A stretch of DNA of 64,000 nt, taken from Roridomyces roridus. Its lineage: Eukaryota > Basidiomycota > Agaricomycetes > Agaricales > Mycenaceae. Below, piece by piece: positions 11,405 through 22,808 of the stretch (positions are counted from its first letter, which is position 1; each line of letters starts with the position of its first letter). The notes below the pieces were generated by a model, which saw only the letters and a program-made list of their open reading frames with translations, did no database searches and was not told the DNA's origin. Both the position numbers and the translations under genes were made by a program. The stretch lies in assembly GCA_029378245.1 (NCBI GenBank), contig JARKIF010000009.1, positions 1,550,001 to 1,614,000 of the forward strand, given 5' to 3'.

Positions 11405-14128
11405 ATGTGGTACCCTCGACTGGCGAGCCTCGCCGTCTTTTTCGCGCTGGCTGGCGTCGTCAATGGCCAGTCGAGCTTTTCACTCTCAGAAAGCGCCTTC
11501 ACCACCCTCTCTCGCTCGGGTTCTGTCTCCGTTTCAGCCGTGGCTTCCACGCTCGTCAGTGTGCCTGTCAGCGTTACGCCAACCTCCTCTGCACCGTCGT
11601 CTACATCCCCATCCGCCTCTGCCTCAGCCTCAGCCTCTGCCTCAGCTTCCGCCGTCCCAAACAATGTACTCGACACCAAACTCGATCCCGCCTTTGGCGT
11701 GCTTGGCGCTGTTCTCATCATTACTGGCGTGCCCTCCGCGTTTTTTGGTCACAAAAACAGGCACGTCGAGCCCGCCGCGCGAAATGGACATGCTAACTCC
11801 GTGCCAGATGGACTTCATTCTTCCTGATCGGCTTCTACACCCTCTCCCTGGTTTGTTTCGTGCTCATACTCAAGGCGAGTTGTACATTGCAATTCACCCG
11901 TTCTGGGGGACTGATTTACTCGTTCAGTTCGGCATCCTCAATGCAGTGAATCCGCCGAGTAAAGTACTGCGAGGAATGTTCGTTACTAGCGTCTGCTATC
12001 GCGGGTGTCGCCGGAGGTGCTATTTCCATTTTCTTCTGGAAGGCTTCCCGTTACTGTGAGTGGAGAACTCCCGTTACCCAGCCCGGTTTGAGACCCTTTC
12101 AGTTATCGGCGGCTGGGGAGGTTTAGCTTTTGGACTGTGGATTCAATGCTTCCATAACGGTGGTGTCATAAACACCGTCGGCTTCCGCTGGATTTTCTAC
12201 ATAGGTATGGTCACTGTTGCTGCGCGGCCACTCAGTTGACCGTGTGTGCAGGGTGTGCAGTCATTGGTTTTGTTCTCTGCACGATCCCGAAGGTAAAGGC
12301 CTCACCTCCGAGATGATAATCTCAAGCTCAAGCTTCGCCAGATACATTATCACATCCTCCTCATCTCGACAGCGTTCGTCGGTTCCTCGGCATTCATGTT
12401 GGGCGTGGACTGCTTTACGACTGCAGGACTCAAGGAGGTGCGTAGCTTACTGGTCGTTTTTCATTCGTCTGAACCTTGTTCAGTTCTATGTCTGGAATCT
12501 GGGCTTCCGCTCCCTGTTTCCCAAATATGTCAACAATGGGATCGCCTTCCCGGTCTCCCAAACCATGCAAATCGAGCTAGGGGTTGATTGGAGCAGTGTC
12601 GCTCATGGGAATCGCCGTTCAGCTTCGGGTTCTCACAGTTCTGCAGCGAAAGCTCCAAGAGATTGCCGAGGAGCAAAAGAAGCGCGATGAGGAAGCCGAG
12701 ATCGAGGCTGCTGGCAGGTTTGCGACCATTCTGCGGGAGCGGGACGACTGGGAGAAGGAGCATCCGTCTATGAGCAAGCACGGACGGCAGGAAAGCGGCT
12801 ATTCGAGCATGCCGTTAATGAAGGATCACGATGGCACGTCTTCTCCTAGCGCGGGAGAGCATCGTTCATCGACATTCACTCTGGTCAATGAGGGGCGTGC
12901 TCGCCACCAGTCAGCTGGCTCCGATTTCCTGTTTGCACCCCCTCCCGAAGAAGAACTCTCCCGCGCCACCCGTCATTTGCAGAGCCCCGGTGCCCTTCCA
13001 GCTCTCGATTTGGGGCTTGGAATCAAGGACGATGTGCCACACAGCTTCATCGCGAAGGACGAATCCCCTCGCAGACAGACGTCTGGAGTAGCTCCGGAGG
13101 AAATAAAGCGCAAAGAAGAGCTGGTTGCTGAAATCCAGACTATTCGCAGGTCAATCGACGCTCTCAAGTCCGAAACTCCCGCGCCCTCTTCTTCTGCCGA
13201 ATCTCGGCATCCCTCCCTGACTTCCAGACGTACACTCAGCGTCGATGCCAGCAATGTACTTCTTCCGCCGCCTGCGCACGCCCGTCCGCCGCGTGAGCAC
13301 GACCCACGTGCTCGGGTTCACTCGATGGAAATGTCCACCTTGACGCACTCTCGTGTTGGAGAGACAATTGGACGCCCAACGAGCGCTCCTCTCCGCGATG
13401 ACGACTGGGATCTGTATGTACAGGAACGCAAGCTACTGCAGCCGCCAGCCGGTGTTACGCCGCCCATCACTCCCACTGGCGTCGGGTCTAGGATAGCAAT
13501 GTCTCCAGCCGTGGCCGAAGCCTTGAACCAACGCAAACGGCGGGAAAGTGTGCTCGACATTGGAACGGACTCGTCAGAGGACGTGCCTTTGAGCAAGATG
13601 ACCGGTACTGGTCACCGTCGCGATCGCACTTCATCTGGCGGGAATCTGGGTCCAGTGAACATCTTACCGCCACGCAAGCCAATCGTGGCACCGACACCGC
13701 AGCGACCTGCCGCTGCCCCGCGTACTCGGACGTTCGAAGAGCTGAATGAGAGACACCGCGAAAAGATGCGGGATCTACAGGCACCTCTAACGACGGCGGT
13801 GAAGGAGGATGCTGACCTGGAGGTTGCCAAGCAGCGGTGGGAGAAGGCCAAGGCGCTCGAGAGGGATGCGATGGTACGAAAGCAGGCAGAGAAAACAGCG
13901 ATGCTTGAGCGTCGGAAGCGTTCGGAGGACGACCCCGATCGACATGGCCGACGGCCGCTTGAGCCTGCGGCGACCTCGCGCCATTCTCGCTCGCTCAGCG
14001 CTGACAAGCTTGGAGGGGGCTCGACGGCGAAACGACTTTCGACGATGAAGGTGGAGGACTGGCAAAAGTACCAGCAGGAGGCGGACACGGCCGTCCCTTT
14101 CCCTGGTGGACGCAAGCCATCGAGCTGA
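11405..14128 (+). CDS. TMEM198/DUF4203-type membrane protein with long coiled-coil, disordered tail
   Basis: Begins with a signal peptide (MWYPRLASLAVFFALAGVVNG), then a Ser/Thr/Pro/Ala-rich ectodomain with a run of Ser-Ala dipeptides near 11610-11660. A multi-helix DUF4203/TMEM198 membrane domain follows (AFGVLGAVLIITGVPSAFFG, FFLIGFYTLSLVCFVLIL, GGWGGLAFGLWIQCF, GFRWIFYIGCAVIGFVL). The cytosolic part is a charged coiled coil (QRKLQEIAEEQKKRDEEAE) and about 450 residues of low-complexity Ser/Pro/Arg sequence ending at 14128. Two introns (11761-11807, 11875-11927) have GC donors. One-base breaks occur near 11985 and 12584. In metazoans TMEM198 is tied to Wnt signalling; the fungal role is unknown to me. 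Confidence 0.75.
11761..11807 (+). other. GC-AG intron 1 of DUF4203 gene
   Basis: Exon ends AACAG, intron starts GCACGTCG and ends TGCCAG; it is 47 bp and carries a CTAAC branch-point match about 15 bp before the acceptor. The nearby GT four bases in would put the WTSFFLIGFY membrane helix out of frame. Confidence 0.75.
11875..11927 (+). other. GC-AG intron 2 of DUF4203 gene
   Basis: Exon ends CTCAAG, intron starts GCGAGTTG and ends GTTCAG; it is 53 bp with a CTGAT branch-point match. Joining gives FVLILKFGILNAV in frame with the hydrophobic segment. Confidence 0.75.
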
Positions 14129-14302
14129 GACGCTGTACGACACTACGATTTTTTGGACTCTGTCATTCATTCCTTTACGCACACGGACAGTATTTTAGCA
14201 TAGAATCCATAGTTTTGTCAATGTGACATTTGTTGACCCAAGAAGTCACACGGGTTGATCTTGAGCGACTGGTGGGTCTCTTGAAGAAGGCAGGCTCATC
14301 AT

Positions 14303-16508
14303 ATGCCCATGTTCCCTTCTGGCCCTCAGAACGCTGGTGACGACCCTGCACCACCGCCTCTCACCCTCCCGCCGATGGTACATCCATTTACATTCTTTAT
14401 CCCGACCTGATTTCTCCAGCCCGACCAGGAGCAGCCAGAGTCTCGGCCCAGTCCCCCGACCACAAGCAAGAGTCCCCCCGAGGCGCCCTCTGCGCCCAGT
14501 GGCTCGCTCCAGTCCATTCTCGCAACCCCGCCTGCTCCAACCCCGCAAAACTGGCCCCCGTCCGCGCCTCGCGAGAATGGCGCGCCTCCTCAGGTACGTG
14601 CCTGCATTCATCACAGGACCAGTAGTTCATCTCGTGTCCTAGTCATCATCCTCCAAGCGCAAGCTGGACGATAATGATAACGATGATCCCCATTCCAAAA
14701 TACGACGGATCGTGCGCGACCATGTCTCCCAGGACCCTACTCGTGTCATGCCCATGACCACGGTCATCTGTCTCCATGCCGCTGTCGCCCAAAAGTCCTA
14801 TGGAAGCGAGAAGCGGTTCTTGTGCCCACCGCCAGTCGTCCATATCGAGGGTCCTGTATGGCAGATGCGTCGCCAGGAGCTCTCCATGACCGTCGTGTCC
14901 GAGATTGGCGAACGCTCCTTCGAGCAAAAGGCGCCACTCGATAACAACATGACCTCGAGTTTCAAATTCCTCCATGTCACCGGTACCTGCAAAGGCCAAG
15001 AGTTTCCAGCTTTCCCTCGGCATTGCAGAACCGTCGTCGATCTCTGTCCCCGAAGGCGCCGATCCCCCTCCGGGTCGTGTTTGGGCGACCTTTGACTCGG
15101 CACCCGTCACGATTATCTCCAAACCCTCGAAAAAGACGGCAAAGACTCGCAACATCTCGTCCTGCATCCTTGCAGGAGGGCCGGTCTCCCTCTTCAATCG
15201 CATCAATTCTCAAACAGTCCGCACCAAGTACATGACCATTGACCACGCCCAGCTCTGTGCCAGCAACGTCGCGTGGTCGGCGTTCAATGTGAACGTTGTA
15301 CCGCGTCCCACAGATCCACCAAATCTTGGTGGACCTCAACCAGTCACATACGGCTGCTCAATCATCCTTTCTGATACCCACTCTGGAATATCGACAGCTC
15401 CACTCGTCATTCGCAAAGTAGACAAGGGCAGAGTCTCTCCCGACGACGGAGGACCTGTCAGTCAAATGCAAAAAATTGCTCTCCAGCGCGTGAACCCGGA
15501 TGGTACGCGACATTATCTGTCTGCTGCTGGGCCGATTCCGGGGACTCAAGGTGTTGTACCGCCGCCTGCGCCTGGCTCGTCATCGCAGGCAGGTAGTCAT
15601 CCCCTCTTGTTCCAGTCTCCTCGCGTGCGAGATGAGATGAAGGACGGCGTGCACGTGATAACTGATGATGTGGACGATTATCTCTGCTGGACGATTGTCG
15701 GGATTTGTACGTGGTCATTCTATTCAGCCAAATTAAATCTCATCCTCTCTCAGCCAAATTCCAATATACCTTCTTTGACGCATTTGGCCAGAATAACACC
15801 ATCCCTGAAATGCCCATTACGCCGTTCCCGACCCTTTTCACTCCTCCGGCTTATCGCCAAGCCAGCAACAGCATCGAATTGACCGTGGCCAACTTTTTCT
15901 ATTCCGATCCGACGACTGGAGCACATACGCCTCTCGATGTCTACCTCGGCAATTTAGGGCCCCTCCAACACCGTATATACCAAGCTTCCCCTCCAGGTCC
16001 CCTGACCAATATTTCACCGTTCGTCAATCGAACCGGGGGCAACATCATGGACGGTCCAGATGCCGCACCAAGCTCACCTACATCACCCATGCATGCCCCC
16101 CGGTTCACCGCCGGGCCCCTGCATGCGATTGTGGTTGTCGAGATGCCTCCGCTGGCTGATGTCATCAAGGCCCTGGAAGAAGACGCGTTGCCTGCAGGGT
16201 CCGATGAGGCACCGAGCAACAGTCGCCCCTCGCCCCCCGCTGACGAGACGAAACCGAACGGTGGACCACACGCTCACGCTGCGATAGCGGGGCGTAGTCT
16301 GCCGCTGCTGTTCATCCGGCCGACCGATGGCGTAGGCTATCATTCGGGAAGGACCATCGCTTGCGAGAATGTTTTCCAGTCCATTGACATGGCAAACATG
16401 GGAGGCAACCCTGCAAACCCAGGAAATGATGCAGGTTGGATCGCCGCTGCACAGGCCGCAGCTGCTGCCGATGGTGGTATGAATGGGTGGACGCTAAGGG
16501 TAATGTAA
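14303..16508 (+). CDS. CSL-family (CBF1/Su(H)/Lag-1) transcription factor
   Basis: A DNA-binding protein of the CSL family, the effector of Notch in animals; fission yeast has two (Cbf11, Cbf12). After a Pro-rich N-terminus and a bipartite basic segment (SSSKRKLDD...KIRRIV) comes the Rel-homology block with VICLHAAVAQKSYGSEKRFLCPPP-type sequence (split here as VICLHAAVAQKSYG and SEKRFLCPPP). The beta-trefoil follows: SRKVAKPSKK-like ISKPSKKTAK, GGPVSLFNRINSQTVRTKY and MQKIALQRV; then an IPT-like C-domain from about 15750. Introns at about 14378-14420, 14594-14640 and 15708-15755. An extra T at 14988 breaks the frame. The start at 14303 is the nearest in-frame ATG, and an upstream exon is possible. 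Confidence 0.85.
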
Positions 16509-16775
16509 ACGACCGTCTCTTTTGCTCTGTAGTTTTATCGTCGATCTCGATCTGCTGTGGTCCTACTGTTTTATTGAATTTCTGTGTATCGAATATATTT
16601 TCCAAAGGTTTTTTTCACGAGTCGGCGATTGGGCGGTGATTTAAATCCGGATTTGGGCAAGACCTTAAATAACGCGTCAACAACGTGCGGCCGTAAGACT
16701 CTATCTCTCCACCGTCGTCCCACTCTTCTTTCAATCTATCCGCTCTCTCCCCTCGATCTTCAACCACCATCCAAA
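16509..16775 (+). promoter_or_regulatory. Pyruvate kinase promoter with pyrimidine-rich leader
   Basis: This 267-bp region ends in a strongly CT-rich stretch (about 16695-16765) followed by CCATCCAAAATG. CT-rich tracts just upstream of the start are typical of highly expressed fungal genes. No clear TATA box, though AT-rich TTTAAAT occurs near 16640. Confidence 0.5.
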
Positions 16776-18784
16776 ATGCCGAAGATTACCTCTCAACTGG
16801 AGTGGTCTTCCACCTTGACCTCCAACTTGAGCGCGCTCAACAACATCGAATCCGAGGACACCAAATTCCTCCGCAAGGTGCGTAGCCCTTTGTTCCCAAC
16901 GGCCTTTTCCCAACCAGTTTTATCATCTAGACCTCGATTATCGCAACCATCGGTTTGGCCCTTTCTCTCTTCGATTGTTGCTGCATATTCAGATGGCGCT
17001 TCAGGACCCAAGGTCAACACCGTCGAAAAGCTCGGTGAACTCCGCCGCGCAGGCGTCAATGTTGGTATGTATCGACTCGAATCTTTTACGATCCATGGCT
17101 TGACTGAATTTCCTAGTTCGTATGAACTTTTCCCATGGCTCCTACGAGTACCACCAAAGCGTCATCGACAACACGCGCAAGATGGTTGCAGGTGTGCTCC
17201 ACTCTCTTTCGCTGCTTTGCACCCAGATTTCTGACTCGACCGAAGCGGACCCCACTGGACGCCCCGTCGCGATTGCTTTGGACACCGTACGGCTTCTTAC
17301 TTGCTGGTTGGGATCCTTTATTGAATAGCTTAACAGAAAGGGCCCGAGATCCGCACTGGGCTGACCAGGGATAATATCGATGTACGTTTTCCGAGGACGT
17401 TTTGGCAAGCTTCGATTGATCTTGGCGTCGGGTTTAGTACAGCGTCTCTGCTGGGCACGAGTTTATCATCTCCACCGACCCCAAGTACAGTGAGGCCTGC
17501 GATGACAAGGTCATGTTCGTCGACTATGTCAACTTGCCCAAGGTCACTGCGCCCGGAAAGCTCATCTACGTCGACGACGGTATTCTCTCCCTTCTTGTCC
17601 TGTCCATCGAGGGCACCAACGTCCACGTCCGCACCTTGAACAACGGCAACATCTCTTCGCGCAAGGGTGTCAATCTCCCCAAGACGGCCGTTGACCTCCC
17701 TGCTCTCTCGGAAAAGGACAAGAAAGATCTCCAGTTTGGTGTCAAGAACGGCGTCGACATGGTCTTCGCTTCATTTATCCGCCGTGCACAGGACGTCGAG
17801 GATATCCGCACCGTCTTGGGGCCCGACGGTGCCAACATCAAAATCATTGTCAAGATCGAGAACGAGCAGGGTGTTGCCAACTTTGACGAGATTCTCGCCG
17901 CGACCGACGGTGTCATGGTTGCCCGTGGTGACCTCGGTATCGAGATTCCGGCCAGCCAGGTGTTCCTTGCGCAGAAGATGATGATAGCCAAGTGCAATAT
18001 CGTTGGCAAGCCTGTTATTGTTGCCACTCAGATGCTCGAGGTGCGTGCATGCATTGATATGTTTCTTTTTTTGCTTATCCATCCCAGTCCATGACGTACA
18101 ACCCCAGGCCTACTCGTGCCGAAGTCAGCGACGTTGCCAACGCCGTCCTCGACGGTGCTGACTGTGTCATGTTGTCTGGAGAGACGGCCAAGGGATCGTA
18201 CCCCATCCAGTCCGTTCTCATGATGGCAGAGACCTGCTTGCTTGCCGAATCTGCCATCTGCTACCCGCCGCTGTATGCAGACCTCACTGCTGTTCAGCGC
18301 CGTCCGACACAGACCGCCGAGACTGTGGCCCTCGCTGCGGTTGCCGCTGCGTCGGAACAAAACGCGAGTGCAATCCTTGTCCTCTCTACGAGCGGCAACA
18401 CTGCTCGCTTCATTTCCAAGTACCGCCCGAGCATCCCCATCATCACCGGTAGGTCTCGATTTCCTCACCGAAACTCGGAATCTAAAGAAAATTACAGTCA
18501 CCCGCAATGAGCAGACTGCCCGCCAGATTCACCTGCACCGCGCCTGCTATCCCTTCTGGTACCCTGAGCCCAGAGGTATCCAGGAGCACCAATGGCAGAC
18601 GGATGTCGACAACCGCATTCGTTTCGGCTTGCGCAACGCTCTGGCACTCAAGATTATCACCCCTGGCTCGACCATCATCGCCGTGCAGGGCTGGAAAGGC
18701 GGACTCGGTCACACCAACACCATGCGCATTCTCACTGTTCCTACTAACGATGCTGATCTCGAAGTGCAGCCTCTCTCGGCTTGA
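16776..18784 (+). CDS. Pyruvate kinase
   Basis: Glycolytic enzyme converting phosphoenolpyruvate and ADP to pyruvate and ATP in the cytosol. The start [14 protein letters not shown] is followed by the TIM-barrel segments [33 protein letters not shown] (catalytic Lys region), [25 protein letters not shown] and [15 protein letters not shown]; the tail reads TNTMRILTV. Length is about 530 residues, normal for fungi. Introns are short and lie mainly in the N-terminal third (about 16878-16990, 17065-17115, 17190-17240, 17287-17335, 17375-17437) plus one near 18042 and one near 18450. No frame breaks seen. Downstream GT32 gene starts only 110 bp after the stop. Confidence 0.96.
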
Positions 18785-18894
18785 AAAACAAATATTGTAC
18801 CTGCTATCAACTGTACTCTTTACCGTAGATCTTGACATAGACTTTTTGGCACGTGGCTGTCCAAACACCGACGAGACCTCCGCGTCGACTCGCC

Positions 18895-21484
18895 ATGTCC
18901 CTCACAAAACGACGTGGCAGCCTTCGCTCACTGCCATATCATAGCTCTACCATCCAGGAAAAATACCAAGCCCGTCTCTCTCCCTGGTTCTTCCCCTTTA
19001 CATTGCCCATACCGGGGCTTCGGACGCGTCGTCTATGGATTCCCAACCCCCGCCGCATCTACCAGTTCAGCGTCTCACGCTTTGGGAGAAAGAAGGGCTT
19101 TTTGGTTATGCTGTTTGCTGTCGCAGTGCTGGTGCTTATTAGTCTCTCTCGACCATTCTTTCGTTGGCCTAACTCGTACTCAAGGCTTTCACCATGTTCG
19201 CGCTCACGAAACGATTCGCGACTGAGGAAAAGACGTGGCCGGCATTCAGTGGGGATCCTCCCACCCTCGTCTTCAAACGCGAAGACTTGCAACGAATATG
19301 GGCTTGGGAGGTTGCGAGTGGGCATTATCCGAGCCGTAGACGATGTGAGTGCCGCCATTTTATTCTTTTGTGTGCTACATTGAAGTCTGGCAGTACCAGA
19401 ACAGTTGGGTCTCAAAACCGTCCTGGAGAATCCGGCACTCCCGCCGCGAAGAACGTCTATTCTTCCTTCTAAATCAAGGCCATCTACCTCTGGAGTTGTT
19501 ACGACCCGTGGAGTGAGTAACGATGGTAGCCTATCGTGAAGATGCTCAAAGGCAATAGTCTGGACCGAAGCGAGTCTATTTGGATCTGCAGACGAACGCT
19601 CCGTATCCACAGGTGCGTCGCGTCTGCATACGAGAAAGTCTCCGGGCGCTGACTCTTACCAGAGGCCTCCGCCGGGCAGTATCATTGACCTTGACATTGG
19701 TGGGTCCTTGTGTTCACAAGCCGTGGATAATTTTGAACAGCGATGCAGTTATGGAGCATTGTGACTTTTCCGAGAAAAAGGTATTCATTTTTTGTATTCC
19801 CTAAACTTTGCTAATCCAATTGCAGTACGTTAGAGACTGCCTCGAGGTCTTGCGTTTAGGCGCCGGGCTGGACAACGGTCGAAGAATAAGGCGAGGGAAG
19901 ATGGATAACTGGAAGTATATCTATCTGGAACAACTCGACTCTGGAAATGAGACCATACCAGAAACGGCCAATGAAGAAGCTCCCGCGGCAGCTGCACGAG
20001 AGGTGGATGCGGAATTGGGGCTCACCAAAAAGAGAGGCGTCGAATGGGAACTACCGCCCATAGCGTTGTCGGACCCTCGTCAATACCGGCCATATTTGAC
20101 CCTCCCCACTCCTTGTGATCCGGAAAACCCAAGAGTCTTCCACATGTTCTGGACAGGACCCTTCACGGACAAGCCGTATCTTGCGCTCCTCTCGTTCCTC
20201 TTCACCCAAAATACCGGCCTTCACGAACCCCACGACGCTCCCAACCCTGGCATCTGCCGGCCGCAGTTCTGGCTCTGGATCAATCCGGGGCCTGCTGCCG
20301 CTGTCCCGAATCCAACGGCGACTCACGATATGTTTGCGCAGCTCAAAGCTACTCCCTGGGCGTCCCCCTTCCTCCACCCGAGATTCAAGAATGTCATACA
20401 GTTCAAACTGTGGAATACCACAGAACAACTGGACGGCGTACCCGAGCTCGCGAAGGAGTGGAGAACACGAGAGTCGCTTTTCAATTCTGGCGGGCACGTC
20501 ATCAGCGTCAATCCTGCCAGGAAAGAAGGCGATTCGTCGTCTTCCGCTGGTGGTAATGCGACGGAAAAGAAATCCGACGACGACGACATGCTGAGTCGCA
20601 CGGGTTCCAAGTCGTCCAATTCGTATGACCGTCTGTCGGTCATTTTGTCCGACATGGCACGATTCATCCTCTGCCATCGGTTCGGCGGTATTTACCTAGA
20701 CGCGGACACCCTGTTCCTGCGCGATTGGGAAGAGTTGTGGGGCTGGAAAGGCGCGTTTGCGTATCGTTGGTCCCGGCTCGAAAAGTACAACACTGCCGTT
20801 TTACATCGTTGGTCTTCATATTTGAAAGGTGTATTTGAATCGCTAACGATGTACAGTGAACAAAGGCTCTGCACTGGGGACATTTTTGTTCCGGACAGCG
20901 CTCAAGAACGATCTGGATTTTCATCCTATGACTGTTTCTCGCTACTTGAAAGAAGCCCACCTAGAGGGACTTTTGCTGCGTTTACCAGATGCCCTGTTTG
21001 ATTCGGCCTGGCTAGGGACAGAGTACTACCAGCGAGACCGGCCACCACAACCGTTTTTCCAAGACTTTGGAGAGTTTTTCGACACGCCTCTGTCGAGTAG
21101 CGCCGCTCCTCATGCACTTGGTTTTGATGGTTTCTTCAAGGTGAAGATCGATTCAACCTTGTGGTTTGGGAGTTTGACCGGATTTCTAGGGAGCGTTCTC
21201 GTATCATTTCCACAACTATTGGTGGAAGCCATTTGATCCAGCTCGGAATTGGCCAGACCTGGGCCCTCGCTTCGAGGCTGGGGAGAAGGCAGCGCGCAAT
21301 GCCATCCGGGACGCAGCTAACGCTGCCGCGCTTGCCGAGAGTAAGCTACCAATCGAAGGTCGACGAGGACAAAGTGGAGGATGACCAGCGGGACCTGGAT
21401 TGGTCGACCGTTTTGAAACGGACCTTTGAGTCGTATATACGGGGAGAGAGGCCAACAATGTACGGCGAGTGGTTGCAGTGGTGA
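18895..21484 (+). CDS. Type II membrane glycosyltransferase, GT32-like (DXD motif)
   Basis: Predicted Golgi glycosyltransferase. The basic N-terminus is followed by one hydrophobic segment (GFLVMLFAVAVLVLISLS), as in type II membrane enzymes. Conserved fungal blocks are FKREDLQRIWAWEVASGHYP, MEHCDFSEKKYVRDCLEVLR, RIRRGKMDNWKYIYLE and the catalytic RFGGIYLDADTLFLRDW, where DAD is the metal-binding DXD. The C-end has SYHFHNYWWKPFD and finishes YIRGERPTMYGEWLQW. About nine introns in the first half. A one-base shift around 21340-21365 is needed to reach the final block. The sugar transferred is not readable; GT32 members act in mannan or inositolphosphoceramide glycosylation. Confidence 0.82.
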
Positions 21485-21538
21485 ATGACTGACTCTAGAA
21501 GGACTTTGTACGCATAGTAATACAATTTATTTTAGCAT

Positions 21539-22424
21539 CTAGTTAAACTTGGCCTGGGCCGCATTCACAGTTGCTTTTAATCCTGCAATGACCTCTTCTG
21601 GATCGGGAGCCCCGAAGATGGCGGTACCAGCGACGATGACATTGCTTCCGGCTTGGGCACAAACATCGATCGTCTTTGGGCCAACACCGCCATCGACCTC
21701 AATGTCCTTGTCGGGGAAACGAGCTCGGAGTTCAGAAACCTTGGGTACGCATCGTTCGATAAATTTCTGGCCTCCACGGCCGGGATATACGGTCATGACA
21801 AGGAGCATGTCTGCAGCGTTTGCGATCTCGTCCGTGATAGCGGTCGAGGGCGTGTCGGGAGAGATGGCGACGCCGACTTTCATGTTGCGTGCTCGGATGG
21901 CGCTGATGACGGACATGGGGTCGGCTGGAAGGCGAGGTGGGTTCGTGTGGAGCTCGGTGAGAAAGATTGATGGATGGATACACACTAGTTGCCTCGAGAT
22001 GGAAACAGTACAGGGCACCACCAGCATCAGCGATGTCGTCGACCCACTTTCGATACGTGAGGCGAAATCCAGTGAATGGCTGCGAGGGAAAGTACCTTGG
22101 CTGGGTCCGAGACCATCATATGGCAGTCCATGAAGATGCCAGGGACGCCCTTGGAGACGCAAGAGAGAATCGGGGCGCCTGTCGAGTAGATTTATACGAC
22201 CAGAGCGGACTGAGAGCAGGGAGACGTGCCCATGGTGATGTTTGGGACAAAATGGCTGGCAAGATGGGTCAAGCAGGGCCAGAGAGGTGAATTCGGTAGG
22301 TGTACCCGTCCATGACATCCATGTGAAGCCATTCAGCGCCGCCCTTGATCATACGCTTACATTCTGCGGTGAGCTGGCCAAAGTCAGACGCGAGGACACT
22401 GGGCGAAATGATAGCGCGAGGCAT
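21539..22424 (-). CDS. RPE1: Ribulose-phosphate 3-epimerase
   Basis: Pentose-phosphate enzyme interconverting ribulose 5-phosphate and xylulose 5-phosphate. It opens MPRAIISPSVLASDFGQLT and has the metal-site motif MDVMDGHFVPNITMG assembled across an intron, DCHMMVSDP, DMLLVMTVYPGRGGQKF and VDGGVGPKTI with the phosphate-binding AGTAIFGA. The start at 22424 is chosen because it gives the conserved N-terminus; an upstream in-frame codon would add 15 unrelated residues. Five or so short introns lie between 21930 and 22330. It converges with GT32 (54 bp between stops) and diverges from the GPI-type gene. Confidence 0.94.
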
Positions 22425-22808
22425 AGGAGGATCGATGCCAACAATGATGATGGCATAGCCACCTGTCATTCAAGCTTCCGTAGTGCTACGGTGGAGCTTT
22501 CGAGTCTCCACTTTCTTCCCGCTCTTCCGTCCGTTTCCATGACCATATTTCATGACGCAAATGAAATCTTTACTGCTCTGAATTGGCCCACTTAGGGGTC
22601 GAGTCGCTCCGAGCCTCCGACTGCACAGTCCGCAGCATTGTCCGTTCATTACCGGCCTCGACACTGCCATGCCTGCTCGACGTCGTCCGCAGCTTATGGC
22701 AGTACCTACGCATTGCGGTGAGAATAGCATTTGATAACTGACATCATCAGTCCCGAGCTCCACCCGGACCTTTAAAAGGCCAGAAAATGTGTTCGAGTCC
22801 CTATCCTA
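22425..22808. promoter_or_regulatory. Divergent promoter region, RPE1 and GPI-type secreted protein gene
   Basis: 384 bp between start codons. TTTAAAAGG at 22771-22779 is TATA-like and lies 38 bp upstream of the secreted-protein ATG. Nothing else recognisable. Confidence 0.45.

Noticed and set aside
11612..11656. Ser-Ala run as a microsatellite or separate repeat element
   Set aside because: It is in frame within an expressed-looking ectodomain and codons vary; simple low-complexity coding sequence.
13612..14115. 167-codon Ser/Arg-rich frame antisense to the DUF4203 gene tail
   Set aside because: Low-complexity shadow of the Arg/Glu-rich sense sequence.
14646..15206. 186-codon open frame antisense to the CSL gene
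   Set aside because: The sense strand carries the conserved DNA-binding domain; the antisense product has no family features.
22786..22800. TGTTCGAGTCCCT resembling a tRNA B box
   Set aside because: No matching A box, acceptor stem or cloverleaf arms around it; a similar string occurs in coding sequence at about 23247.
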